42,903 bases of DNA from Betaproteobacteria bacterium (GCA_025356655.1 JANXRW010000044.1:1-42903), one strand, 5' to 3'; shown: positions 34,659 to 42,903, counted from the first letter of the stretch. The notes: generated from the letters alone by a model not told the origin. Program-made: numbers and translations.

Positions 34659-35669
34659 ATGAAAGTCTGCGTCATTGGAGCCGGTGCCATCGGCGGGCTG
34701 CTGGCCGTTCGCTTGGCGCTGGCCGGGCAGGAGGTCTGCGTGGTGGCGCGCGGGGCCAATCTAGAGGCCATCGCGCGCGATGGCCTGCGCCTGCAGCAGG
34801 CCGAGGACCAGAGCGAGGTCGTGGTGCGGCTGCGTGCCACGGCGCAGATGGCCGAGGTGGGGGCCTGCGACCTGGTGATCCTGGGCATGAAGGCGCATCA
34901 GGTGGCGCCGGTGGTGGAGGAACTGCCCGTGCTCTTCCACGCCGGCACCGTGGTGCTCACCGCGCAGAATGGCATCCCCTGGTGGTACTTTCTGAAGCAT
35001 GGCGGTCCCCACGAGGGAGCCGTTCTGCAGAGTGTGGACCCGGGCGGGTTCGTACGGCGACATCTGCCGGTGGAGCGCGTGCTCGGTGCCGTGGTGTATC
35101 CGGCCGCCGAACGGGTGGCGCCGGGTGTTCTCCGGCATATGGAGGGCAATCGGTTCTCCCTGGGCGAGGTGGACAATAGCGACACCCCGCGCGTGCGTGC
35201 GCTCTCCGAGGCCCTGCGCGAGGCAGGCTTCAAGGCGCCGGTCGTGTCCGACATCCGCGCGGAGCTCTGGACCAAGCTTTGGGGCAACCTCAGCTTCAAC
35301 CCCATCAGTGCGCTCACCCAGGCCACCCTGGGGGAGATCTGCCGTTTTCCCGCGGGGCGTGAACTCGCCGCGCAAATGATGGCCGAGGCCCAGGCCGTGG
35401 CCGAGAGCCTGGGCATCCGCTTCAAGGTGTCCCTGGAAAAGCGCATGGCCGGAGCCGAGGCGGTGGGCGAGCACAAGACCTCCATGCTGCAGGACGTTGA
35501 ACAGGGCCGCCCGCTGGAACTGGCCGCGCTCGTGGGCGCCGTGTCCGAACTCGGACGTCTCACGGGTGTCGCCACGCCGCATATCGATGCCATCCATGCA
35601 GCCGCCAGCCTCCTGGCCCACACCCTGCAGGCCCACCGAGGGCGACTGCGCCTCGCACCGACGGAGTGA
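34659..35669 (+). CDS. Ketopantoate reductase-like oxidoreductase (PanE/ApbA family), copy 2
   Basis: A 336-residue paralogue of the preceding gene but clearly different. The nucleotide motif is VIGAGAIGGLLAVRLALAG; the catalytic Lys lies in ELWTKLWGNLSFNPISALTQ and the C-terminal block reads KTSMLQDVEQGRPLELAALV. The longer form with NLSFNPISALT is seen in many PanE-like proteins of catabolic clusters. Two diverged copies side by side may act on two substrates or as a heteromer. Its stop overlaps an upstream GTG of the CoA-ligase frame, so the genes are tightly linked. Confidence 0.86.
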   Translation: MKVCVIGAGAIGGLLAVRLALAGQEVCVVARGANLEAIARDGLRLQQAEDQSEVVVRLRATAQMAEVGACDLVILGMKAHQVAPVVEELPVLFHAGTVVLTAQNGIPWWYFLKHGGPHEGAVLQSVDPGGFVRRHLPVERVLGAVVYPAAERVAPGVLRHMEGNRFSLGEVDNSDTPRVRALSEALREAGFKAPVVSDIRAELWTKLWGNLSFNPISALTQATLGEICRFPAGRELAAQMMAEAQAVAESLGIRFKVSLEKRMAGAEAVGEHKTSMLQDVEQGRPLELAALVGAVSELGRLTGVATPHIDAIHAAASLLAHTLQAHRGRLRLAPTE

Positions 35670-35671
35670 CC

Positions 35672-37198
35672 ATGACAGCAAGCCAGACCCTTACCCGACT
35701 CCTAAGCGAAGGCCTCGAGGGAGATCCAGCGCTTGGCGCCCCGGGCCTGCCCGATCTGACTTTTCAGGGCCTGCGTGCCTTCATCTCGCGCACCGTCGCG
35801 AGTTTGAACGCCTGGGGTATCGGGCGAAACGACCGGGTTGCCATCGTCTTGCGCAACGGCCCCGAGATGGCGGGGGCGTTTCTGGGTGTGGCCTGTGGGG
35901 CTACCGCGGCACCGTTGAACCCGGGTTACCGCGAGGATGAGTTCGAGTTCTATCTGCAGGACTTGCGGGCGGGTGCCCTGCTCGTGGAGGCCGGGGCGGC
36001 AACCCCTGCGCGGGCCGTGGCCCTGCGTCTGGGCATTGCGCTGATCGAACTCGTCCCCACCCCGCAGGCGGGGGCGGGATGCTTCGAGCTAACGGCGCCG
36101 GAAACGCCGCGCTCCTTGCCCAAAGCGGCGGGTTGGGCGCAGGCCTCCGACTGTGCGCTTATCTTGCACACCTCGGGGACCACCTCGCGGCCGAAGATCG
36201 TGCCCCTCTCCCAGGCGAACCTCGTGGCCTCTGCCACCGCCATTGCGCAAACGCTGGCCTTCGTCCCTGGTGACCGTGGGCTCAACATCATGCCGCTCTT
36301 TCACATCCACGGGCTCCTTGCTGGTCTGCTCTCCCCGCTGGGGCGGGGCTCCTACGTGTGTTGCACGCCGGGCTTCAACGCCTTACGCTTCTTCACCTGG
36401 ATGGACGCCGCCCGACCCACCTGGTACACGGCGGTACCCACCATGCACCAGGCGATCCTCGGCCGTGCTGGACACAATCGCCAGATCATAGAGCGCCACC
36501 GCCTGCGTTTCCTGCGCTCCTCGTCGTCCTCCATGCCCACGCAGGTCATCGCGGAACTGGAGGCAGCCTTCGGGGCGCCGCTGATCGAAGCCTACGGCAT
36601 GACCGAGGCGTCGCATCAGATGTGCAGCAATCCCTTGCCTCCAGCTCAGCGCAAGCCCGGCAGTGTTGGCCTGGCGGCCGGGCCTGAGGTGGCCGTGATG
36701 GATGTGGACGCCCGGCTGCTGCCCGCGGGCGAGGTGGGCGAGATCGTCATCCGTGGTCCGGGGGTGAGTTCGGGCTATGAGAACAACCCGCAAGCCAACG
36801 CCCAGAGCTTCAGCGCGGGCTGGTTCCGCACCGGTGACCAGGGGGCCATGGACGCTCAGGGCTACGTGACGCTCACTGGCCGCTTGAAGGAGATCATCAA
36901 CCGCGGGGGCGAGAAGATTTCGCCGCGCGAGGTGGACGAGGTCCTCATGGACCACCCTGCGGTGGCGCAGGTGGTGACCTTCGCGCTACCCCATGACAAG
37001 CTGGGCGAGGAGGTGGCGGCTGTCGCGGTGCTGCGCGAGGGCGCGGCGCTCACCGAGCGCGAACTTCGCGAGTTCGCCGCTACGCGTCTGGCGGACTTTA
37101 AGGTGCCGCGCAAGATCGTATTTCTGGACGAGATCCCCAAGGGCGCCACGGGTAAGCTACAGCGCATCGGGCTCGCCCAGAAGCTCGGTTTGGCCTGA
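35672..37198 (+). CDS. Acyl-CoA ligase, oxalate-CoA-ligase-like (AMP-forming)
   Basis: A 508-residue enzyme of the ANL superfamily: it activates an acid with ATP to an acyl-AMP and transfers it to coenzyme A. Motifs: the P-loop LHTSGTTSRPKIVPLSQANL, the A5 motif EAYGMTEASHQMCSNPLPPA, WFRTGDQG, the hinge GRLKEIINRGGEKISPREVD, and the catalytic C-terminal Lys in KGATGKLQR. The pattern, especially MTEASHQM and NRGGEKISP, recalls oxalate-CoA ligases such as yeast Pcs60 and plant AAE3. No oxalyl-CoA decarboxylase is seen nearby. The ATG at 35672 with GGAG five bases upstream is preferred over a GTG at 35666 that overlaps the preceding stop. Confidence 0.88.
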   Translation: MTASQTLTRLLSEGLEGDPALGAPGLPDLTFQGLRAFISRTVASLNAWGIGRNDRVAIVLRNGPEMAGAFLGVACGATAAPLNPGYREDEFEFYLQDLRAGALLVEAGAATPARAVALRLGIALIELVPTPQAGAGCFELTAPETPRSLPKAAGWAQASDCALILHTSGTTSRPKIVPLSQANLVASATAIAQTLAFVPGDRGLNIMPLFHIHGLLAGLLSPLGRGSYVCCTPGFNALRFFTWMDAARPTWYTAVPTMHQAILGRAGHNRQIIERHRLRFLRSSSSSMPTQVIAELEAAFGAPLIEAYGMTEASHQMCSNPLPPAQRKPGSVGLAAGPEVAVMDVDARLLPAGEVGEIVIRGPGVSSGYENNPQANAQSFSAGWFRTGDQGAMDAQGYVTLTGRLKEIINRGGEKISPREVDEVLMDHPAVAQVVTFALPHDKLGEEVAAVAVLREGAALTERELREFAATRLADFKVPRKIVFLDEIPKGATGKLQRIGLAQKLGLA

Positions 37199-37216
37199 TT
37201 GCGCTGGCGCCAAACC
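37187..37216 (+). terminator. 8-bp inverted repeat across the CoA-ligase stop codon
   Basis: GGTTTGGC at 37187-37194 pairs with GCCAAACC at 37209-37216; the stop codon is in the 14-base loop. It may weaken transcription between the metabolic cluster and the sigma-factor gene. No T-tract follows. Confidence 0.4.
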
Positions 37217-37243
37217 CCGCAGGGTCTCGGCGGACGTTAAACC

Positions 37244-37831
37244 ATGCACGGGCCGCCAGTCCACGGGGACCTCACCGACGAGGCACTCATGTGCGCCTTC
37301 CGGGACGGGGATGCGCTGGCCTTTGACGAACTCTACCGGCGCCACCGCGGGCGCCTGTACCGCTACCTGCTGCGGCAGTGCACCCAGGGACTGGCCGAAG
37401 AACTGGCGCAGGACTGTTGGATGCGGGTCATCGGCGCGCGCGCGGGCTACGATGTCACCGCCCGGTTTACCACCTGGCTCTTTCGCATTGCGCACAACCG
37501 GTTGATGGACTACTTTCGCTCCCATGCCCGATCACTGCTGGAGAGCTACAGCGATGGCGACACGCTGCAAGCGGTGCTGGACGCCGCCCCGGCCCCGTCG
37601 CTCTGCGAGCCCTCGCGCCAACTCGAGCGCGAGGAACTGGCGCGGCGCCTGGTAGCGGCGCTGGAGGAATTGCCAGCCCCTCAGCGCGAAGCCTTCCTGC
37701 TGCGTGAAGAGGCAGGCCTCGGTGTGGAGGAGATAGCGCTCGCCATGGGGGTGAACCGGGAGACCGCCAAGAGCCGCCTGCGCTACGCTTGCGCGCGGCT
37801 TCGGCTGATGTTGGCTGAGGACACCCCATGA
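37244..37831 (+). CDS. ECF-type RNA polymerase sigma factor
   Basis: A 195-residue sigma-70 factor with only regions 2 and 4. Region 2 (~24-95) reads DALAFDELYRRHRGRLYRYL, then AEELAQDCWMRVIGAR and FTTWLFRIAHNRLMDYFRSH; region 4 (~135-188) has LPAPQREAFLLREEAGLGVE followed by the helix-turn-helix EIALAMGVNRETAKSRLRYA. ECF factors direct polymerase to stress or envelope promoters and are held by an anti-sigma factor, here probably the gene that overlaps its stop by four bases. The promoter targets cannot be read with confidence. Confidence 0.93.
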   Translation: MHGPPVHGDLTDEALMCAFRDGDALAFDELYRRHRGRLYRYLLRQCTQGLAEELAQDCWMRVIGARAGYDVTARFTTWLFRIAHNRLMDYFRSHARSLLESYSDGDTLQAVLDAAPAPSLCEPSRQLEREELARRLVAALEELPAPQREAFLLREEAGLGVEEIALAMGVNRETAKSRLRYACARLRLMLAEDTP

Positions 37832-38700
37832 GTGAGGACCTGCCGGACGAGTTGTCGGGCATCTACCGGTGCGCCGCGCAGGCAGAACCGGGCGAGGCCG
37901 CCGGGCAAGCCCTGCGGGCCGCTGCACGCGCCGCTATTGCGCCCCAACGGGCGGGATGGCCCTGGTGGTTGCGGTTTCGGGTACCCGTCTCCGCCGCGGC
38001 ACTGATCGTGCTCGCAGGCACGCTGACTCTGCTGGTGGAGCGCGAGGAAGGTGCCCGGGAGGAGGCCGGGCGTGCCGCTCCCGCGGTCACGCTCCCGGTG
38101 CCGGCGCAAGGGACAGCCGCACCGGGTCCTGCGCCCCTTGCTGTCCCTTCCGCCCCCACCGCCCTCGATACCCCGGCGACCCCCGCTACTGCGGCGCCGC
38201 GGCCGTCGCCATTGCGCGGTGGCCAGGCGCTGGCAACGCGGCAGGAACCGCAGGCCTTCAAGGCACTGCGCCCGGAGGTGCAGACCCTCGCCCCGCCACT
38301 AGGGCAGGCGAGTGCGGAGCCCAGCGCCACGGCGCGGCAAGCGGAAGCGCCCGCGCTGCCGCGGGCTCTGGAGAATTCCCTGCCGCAACGGCACGCGGCG
38401 GCGCCGGCGGCGAGTACGGGCGCCACTGCCGGTGCGCCTGCCGCCTCTGCCGAGTCCGCCGCCGACGCGGCGCCTGCCGTGTCAGTCAAGGCAACAGCTG
38501 AAGCGGCGCCGGCACGGGCACGGGCAGCGGACCCCGCGCCGGGTGGGGTGGGCGAGCCCTTGAGTCCGCAACTGTGGGTTGAGCGCGTACGTGTTCTGCG
38601 TGCTGCGGGTCGGCGGGAGGAAGCCGTGCAGGCCCTCGTTGCGCTGCACCGTGCGTGGCCCGACTACGCGCTGCCGGAGGACCTGCGCGAGTTGCGCTAA
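37828..38700 (+). CDS. Putative membrane anti-sigma factor
   Basis: A 290-residue protein. Short cytosolic part (1-47) with helical ALRAAARAAIAPQR, one membrane helix ~52-70 (VPVSAAALIVLAGTLTLLVE), then a long low-complexity periplasmic part rich in Ala and Pro (~75-240) and a compact C-terminal helix pair (QLWVERVRVLRAAGRREEAV, ending YALPEDLRELR). No zinc-binding anti-sigma motif (HxxxCxxC) is visible. The ATGA overlap with the sigma gene and the single-helix topology support an anti-sigma role. This is inference from context; no direct homology recognised. Confidence 0.65.
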   Translation: MSEDLPDELSGIYRCAAQAEPGEAAGQALRAAARAAIAPQRAGWPWWLRFRVPVSAAALIVLAGTLTLLVEREEGAREEAGRAAPAVTLPVPAQGTAAPGPAPLAVPSAPTALDTPATPATAAPRPSPLRGGQALATRQEPQAFKALRPEVQTLAPPLGQASAEPSATARQAEAPALPRALENSLPQRHAAAPAASTGATAGAPAASAESAADAAPAVSVKATAEAAPARARAADPAPGGVGEPLSPQLWVERVRVLRAAGRREEAVQALVALHRAWPDYALPEDLRELR

Positions 38701-38787
38701 GTCGACCTTGCTGTCGGAGTTTTTAACCCCGTTTCGCCAGCGTCTTCGTTTACACCTGTGCTTGCCACCCAATCACAGGAGTCCACC

Positions 38788-39594
38788 ATGTTTCGAGCCC
38801 TTGTCGTCGGCGCCTCGTTCCTGCTTTGCCTGCCCGCCACTCCCGCCCTCGCCGGTCACTTGGTCGACCTGGAAGTGGTCAGCCGCGCGAGCGGTAGCGC
38901 GTTGCCCATGCACTGGAGCCAAGGTCGTGGCTATGTCGTGGGGACACCGGAGGAGCGCTTCTCCGTGCGACTCACCAACCGAAGTGCCGGGCGCGTCCTT
39001 GTGGTGTTGTCCGTGGATGGGGTCAATGCTGTCACCGGACAGGATGCGGCGGCCGGGCAGAGTGGCTACGTGCTCAATGCGCACGAATCCGCGGAGATTA
39101 CGGGCTGGCGCAAGAACATGCAGGAGGTGGCTCGCTTTTACTTCACGTCGTTGGCCGACAGCTATGCGGGGCGCACCGGGCGTCCAGACAACGTCGGTGT
39201 GATCGGCGTGGCGGCCTACCGGGAGATGCCAGTCCCGCTCGTGCGCCGGTACGTTCCCGCGCCATCGACAACTGACCCGCTCCCATCGCGCTCGCGCAGC
39301 GAGGACAGCGCCATGGCCTCTAAATCCACCGCGGGAGCCCCAGCGCGCCCGGCACAGGAGTCCCTGCCGGCGGCCCCTGAAAGTCGCCTGGGTACCGGCC
39401 ATGGCGAATTGGAGTCCTCCGTCATCACCTCCACGCAGTTCCGCCCGGCCACGAGTTCCCCGGAGGAGGTGGTGTCGGTTTGGTACGACTCGCGTGAACG
39501 GCTCGCCAGCCGCGGCATCCTGCCCCGGCGTGTCCCCTGCTGCCAGGAGCCGCAGCCCTTTCCTGGCCCCTTCGTACCCGATCCGCGCGGCTGA
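38788..39594 (+). CDS. Secreted protein of unknown function, linked to ECF sigma genes
   Basis: A 268-residue exported protein. Signal peptide MFRALVVGASFLLCLPATPA (cleaved after ALA). The N-terminal ~135 residues form a folded domain: LPMHWSQGRGYVVGTPEERF, VRLTNRSAGRVLVVLSVDGV, GQSGYVLNAHESAEITGWRK and FTSLADSYAGRTGRPDNVGV. I know this pattern only from uncharacterised proteins in beta- and gammaproteobacteria, often near ECF sigma factors. The rest is Ser/Pro/Ala-rich and ends with two adjacent Cys (RVPCCQEP). The ATG at 38788 follows CACAGGAG. It may be a target of the sigma factor encoded upstream. Confidence 0.75.
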   Translation: MFRALVVGASFLLCLPATPALAGHLVDLEVVSRASGSALPMHWSQGRGYVVGTPEERFSVRLTNRSAGRVLVVLSVDGVNAVTGQDAAAGQSGYVLNAHESAEITGWRKNMQEVARFYFTSLADSYAGRTGRPDNVGVIGVAAYREMPVPLVRRYVPAPSTTDPLPSRSRSEDSAMASKSTAGAPARPAQESLPAAPESRLGTGHGELESSVITSTQFRPATSSPEEVVSVWYDSRERLASRGILPRRVPCCQEPQPFPGPFVPDPRG

Positions 39595-39605
39595 ACGCAA
39601 CTCCT

Positions 39606-39634
39606 GGCCGGCGCGGCAACCTGTGGCGCCGGCC
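39606..39634 (+). terminator. GC hairpin after the secreted-protein gene
   Basis: GGCCGGCGC, 11-base loop, GCGCCGGCC, starting 12 bases after the stop. No T-tract, so it is only a possible terminator or mRNA end structure. Confidence 0.45.
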
Positions 39635-39685
39635 GCGCGGGCAAGCTAAGCTACGCGTGTTCGACCTAGAGCCGAGGATGTGGCG

Positions 39686-40261
39686 ATGCGCGTTTGCCTG
39701 CGATGTCTAACACTGCTCCTCGGCTTGCTCCCCAGCACCATCTTTGCGGGGGAGTCCTACCGGCTCGATGCCGATCACAGCTTTGTTCAGTTCGCCGTGG
39801 TGCACACGGGCGTCTCTTCCCTGCGGGGGCGCGTGCACGTGCTTCGCGGTACCGCAACGCTCGACGCCCAGGAGGCCGCCGTGAGCGCCGAAGTCGACCT
39901 GCGCAGCATCGACACCGGCGTGGCCAGGCTGGACGACTTGCTGCGCTCGGACCTCTTCTTCGACGTGGCCCATTTCCCCACGGCGCACTTTTCCGCGCGG
40001 GCCACCGCCTTTGCCGACGGGCTCCCGCAGGAGTTCCTGGGCGAGTTGGACTTGCACGGGACGAAGCGCCCTGTGCAGTTGCGGGCCGAGCGTTTTGTGT
40101 GCCGCAACGTCAAGCTGCTGGTCCTGCGGCGCTTCGTGTGTGGCGGCGATTTGGTGGGCAGCCTGCGGCGTTCCGATTTCGGCCTCTCCCAGTACCTGGA
40201 ATACGTGAGCGACGAGGTGCGTCTCACGATCTCCGTGGAAGCCATTCGCGCCGCGCCGTGA
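39686..40261 (+). CDS. YceI-family periplasmic protein
   Basis: A 191-residue exported lipocalin-like protein. Signal peptide ~1-21 (CLTLLLGLLPSTIFA). The YceI pattern is clear: YRLDADHSFVQFAVVHTGVS, GTATLDAQEAAVSAEVDLRS, FFDVAHFPTAHFSARATAF and FGLSQYLEYVSDEVRLTISV. YceI proteins bind isoprenoid-chain lipids in a beta barrel and respond to acid or envelope stress in some bacteria; this fits the nearby ECF sigma factor. The ATG at 39686 with GAGGA seven bases upstream is preferred over a GTG at 39680. Confidence 0.9.
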   Translation: MRVCLRCLTLLLGLLPSTIFAGESYRLDADHSFVQFAVVHTGVSSLRGRVHVLRGTATLDAQEAAVSAEVDLRSIDTGVARLDDLLRSDLFFDVAHFPTAHFSARATAFADGLPQEFLGELDLHGTKRPVQLRAERFVCRNVKLLVLRRFVCGGDLVGSLRRSDFGLSQYLEYVSDEVRLTISVEAIRAAP

Positions 40262-40722
40262 TCGCCTGGGTCGCGCAGCCCGCGTCCGACCCGGCCCGCG
40301 GTGGTCGAGCGGATCGAGGCCATGGGCGACCGGACGGGGGCCCACCGGGAGACGCCGTGAAGCGAAGCGCTACGGTAGGACTGTGTCGCAGCCGCCCAGG
40401 GGGCAGGGCCGGGGACGGGGCGGTCGAGCGCTCGGAGGACGTCCATCAGTTGCCACCCGGGCAGGATCCCCGACCGGTGGTGCCGAAACCGGCGGCCGGC
40501 CTCGAAGCCATGGGCATGAAGGTGACCGCGGCCGATCCACGCAAGCCCTCTAGCGGCCGTCAAGGTCGCGGCTCAGGGCTGAGCCGTGACCGGGTGGTGA
40601 AAGGCGACGACGTGGTCGTCTAAGCGGCCTTTGCCACGATCCGCAACCACTCGGAGAGATGTGAATCCCCGGAGAAGGTTGCGCTCGTCTGGAAGCTCCA
40701 ATCAGTTCGGCCGGGGTCGCCC
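40262..40722. other. 461-base stretch without a recognised gene
   Basis: Open frames exist (for example plus 40300-40623, whose end contains LEAMGMKVTAADPRKP), but none is a protein I recognise and the starts lack ribosome sites. It separates the YceI gene from the broken kinase on the other strand and may be decayed coding DNA. Confidence 0.4.
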
Positions 40723-42636
40723 TCAGCCCGGATGGGCTGGCACCGGCGGTGCGTGCAGGGGGCAGGGCGCCGCGGGGAAGCTCGCCGTGAACACCGCGCC
40801 CCCGCTAGCAGCCGAGGCAGCGAAGGTCTCCCCGCCGTGGGCATGCAGAATCTCCCTGCAGATGGCCAGCCCTAGACCGGTGCCGCCCGCACCCGTCTTC
40901 GTGGTGCTGCTCTGCACGAATTTGTCGAAGACCAGTTCCTGTTCCTCCGGCCGGATACCTACGCCCTGGTCCTCTACCTCCACGCGGAGCCCGGCCACTG
41001 GACCGCAAGCCGGGCAGCAGATGCGTGCCGGTAGCAGGGAGGAGGTCACGGCTAGGCGCACTTCCTTGTCCGCGGGCGTGTACTTGACTGCGTTGGAGAT
41101 CAGGTTGCGAAGGACCTGTTCGATCCGTAGAGCGTCGAACTCCCCGTGACAGGGCTCCGGTGCGGGGGCAATGAGGCGCCGAACGCCGCGCGCCGCTGCG
41201 GGCTCCGAGAACTCCTCGGCCACGCCAGCGGCCAGCTCCTGCAGGTCGTGCGGGGCGAAGCGGTACTCCATCTTCCCCGCCTCTAGCTTGGAGATGTCGA
41301 GCAGGTCGTTCAAGAGGTGCATCAGGCGCTTGGCGCTTTGCTCGATGCGCTGGAGGTACCGGGTCAGGCGCTAGCCGCCGGGTGCCTCGGCGGCACGCTC
41401 AAGGCCCAGATTGGCGAAGGCGAGAATGGAGTGCATGGGCGTGCGCAGTTTATGCGATATGTTCGCCAGAAACTCCGACTTCGCCCGGTTAGCCATCTCC
41501 GCAGCTTCTAGCGCTCCCTGCAGCTTGTTGGTGCGCTCGGCCACGAGTTCCTGCAGGTGGTCGCGGTGCTGGCGAACCTGCGCCTCGCGCTCTCCCAAGG
41601 TGGCGAGTAAGCGATTGCGGCGGGCTTCGTCGCGCTGCACCTGGCGCGTCAACAGGACGATCACCAGGGCCACGGCACAGGTGGCTGCTCCATAGGCGCG
41701 CACCTCGTGATACCAGTGCTCGAGTACGTTGGCCTTGCTCACCGCCACGGATGCCACGAGCGGTGAACCTGGAATGCGCCTAGCGGTGTGGAGGCGCACA
41801 ATTTGGTCGAGCGCGCTCCGCGTTTCGCCCTCCGCCAGCCCCGAGCCGTGGAGCTGCTCCAGGAATTGCGCGCTCCAGGGCACCTTGTGGCCGATGCTCC
41901 CCGCGATGCTCGGTGCGCGCACGGTGATGCTGCCGTCTTCGTGGCGCAGGTTGATCACGCCGCCGGGACCCACGTCGATGCCGTCGTAGGTATGCTCGAG
42001 CAGTTCCGGCTCCAGGGTAGCTACGACGACTCCAGCGAAGCTGCCGTCAGGATTGCTCCGGCGCAGGCTGAGCATGAGGCCCCAGCGTCCCGTGTTGCGC
42101 CCCAGCAGCAGGGTGCTCACGTAGATTCCGTGCTCGCCGTCGCGATGTACGCGGAAGTACTCGCGGTCATGCAGGTCGTTGATAACCTTCCTATCATCCT
42201 GCGATCCCGGGAGCCTTATTCCGCGCGCATGGAGGATGAAGAGCGAACGCAGGTACGCGTTGTCCTGGGCGTTCTGCTGCAGCATGCGGTTGAGCTCCTC
42301 CGGCAGCGGACGCCGGCCAGGAGGGACGTGCGCCCAGAGGCCGCAGAAGCCACCCAGCATCGCGTCGATGCCGTGTAGGACGTCCTCTGTCTGCTCCTGC
42401 AACAGCCGCGACAGGTTGCGGTTATTGATCTCCGCAGTGTGCAGATAGCCGGCGCGGCTGCTGGCGAGCGTTGCCGCCACGATGCCGAGGAGGGCGGCGA
42501 GCGTCAGGCCCACGAGAAGGGGTAGCCGGGACCCGGGCGCGACAGGGCCGGGGTCGGTGTCGGCGGGAGGCGGCGCGGGAGGTTTCAATTGCTTCACTCC
42601 AGTGCTCAATCGATGGTCGAGTGGGCGGCTGGCCAC
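40723..42636 (-). pseudogene. Sensor histidine kinase broken by an in-frame TAG
   Basis: One minus-strand frame encodes a full kinase of 637 codons, interrupted only by a TAG at 41373-41371 (codon 422). Before the stop: membrane helix ~38-58, a periplasmic PDC/Cache-like sensor ~65-305 ([20 protein letters not shown]), second helix ~313-330, coiled linker and HisKA start with His395 in [14 protein letters not shown]. After the stop: LTRYLQRIEQSAKRLMHLLN, then DLLDISKLEAGKM, the N box RIEQVLRNLISNAVKYT and ATP-binding VEDQGVGI and GGTGLGLA. The residue after the phospho-His is Lys (AAA) where the family has Glu or Asp, a second lesion. The start codon is uncertain (GTG at 42636). Confidence 0.85.
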
Positions 42637-42903
42637 AAGACGGCGCGCGCAAGGGCAAACGGCCGGTCGGCTGTTGGACTTGAGCGGTTTCCCGGCCTAT
42701 CTTCGCTGCTGGCCGGAGGCTTCGCGCTGTCCCGCTGATGCTTCCCGGGCGGCAGGCGCCGGGTTAGCCCATCTTTGTCACTTTTCCGTCCTTTCTGACG
42801 CTGGCGCGCCGTAAACCCTTGTCAGCATTGGACTTCATTTCTGAGGCAAAATGTAGTGCCATAATATTTTACGTATATTGATCCAAAGCCTTGCTTTTCG
42901 TGC
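42637..42903. other. Right-end non-coding stretch
   Basis: No gene is seen. The last ~70 bases turn AT-rich (ATAATATTTTACGTATATTG), which fits a promoter region, either for the kinase on the minus strand or for a gene beyond the window. No certain -35/-10 pair can be assigned. Confidence 0.4.

Noticed and set aside
37199..37243. ECF-type autoregulated promoter upstream of the sigma gene
   Set aside because: AACCCCG occurs both here and near 38727, but the distances to possible -10 sequences differ, so no shared promoter motif can be supported.
39694..40623. A 309-codon plus-strand frame overlapping the YceI gene
   Set aside because: Its first two-thirds are another phase of the YceI gene, rich in Arg and Gly, with no homology and no ribosome site.
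41371..41373. TAG in the kinase gene as a recoded amber codon (pyrrolysine or suppressor)
   Set aside because: No pyrrolysine genes or downstream element are visible, the organism looks like an ordinary proteobacterium, and the second lesion at the phospho-His supports plain decay.
1..42903. tRNA, rRNA genes and CRISPR arrays
   Set aside because: No GGTTCGAATCC-type T-loop with a fitting cloverleaf, no rRNA sequence and no regularly spaced repeats were seen when reading both strands.

Overview
The window is GC-rich (high GC at third codon positions), with dense genes and short gaps, in a Gram-negative proteobacterium. Signs pointing to a beta- or gammaproteobacterium are a PEP-CTERM surface protein, a glutathione-dependent formaldehyde pair, NitT/TauT-type ABC transport, an AtuA-family gene, SelO and a DUF1272 protein. 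I cannot name the genus. All calls come from reading the translated sequence; no database search was run.

Layout. (1) 1-2005 is accessory-like: an IS66-type transposase remnant at the left edge, an antitoxin/RelE-ParE toxin pair, and about 590 bases with no recognised gene. (2) 2006-9672, minus strand, is a row of MoxR ATPase, DUF58 protein, TgpA-like transglutaminase, hybrid histidine kinase and a periplasmic cupin. (3) 9795-13493 holds a D-aminoacylase-like amidohydrolase and an IlvD/Edd sugar-acid dehydratase. (4) 13870-15510 is a PEP-CTERM protein with VPGTG repeats, closed by a perfect 12-bp hairpin; a decayed reading frame follows. (5) 16316-21287 is a tight NitT/TauT ABC transporter plus AtuA-type locus ending in a gene wreck that joins a nitrilase head to a LivF tail. 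(6) 21356-29840 is mixed: a conserved hypothetical, a FecR/coiled-coil protein, cupin and 2-hydroxyacid dehydrogenase, DUF1272, SelO, a carboxymuconolactone-decarboxylase-like protein, a hydratase, a 56-residue His-rich exported peptide that starts with TTG, and an exported methyltransferase-like protein. (7) 30072-37198 is a seven-gene plus-strand cluster: formaldehyde dehydrogenase and S-formylglutathione hydrolase, a TIM-barrel isomerase, a PNPOx-like flavoprotein, two ketopantoate-reductase-like enzymes and an oxalate-CoA-ligase-like enzyme. (8) 37244-40261 has an ECF sigma factor, a probable anti-sigma partner, a secreted protein and a YceI protein. (9) 40723-42636, minus strand, is a sensor kinase broken by an in-frame TAG, with the acidic residue after the phospho-His also lost.

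How the parts work together. The ABC/AtuA locus looks like uptake plus catabolism of a small organic acid or nitrogen/sulfur compound that has lost part of its enzymes. The C1/C2 cluster likely detoxifies formaldehyde and handles 2-oxo acids or oxalate. No single wholly new system stands out. The strongest leads are the His-rich peptide, the nitrilase-LivF chimera, the broken kinase, the ABC/AtuA locus and the formaldehyde-linked cluster.
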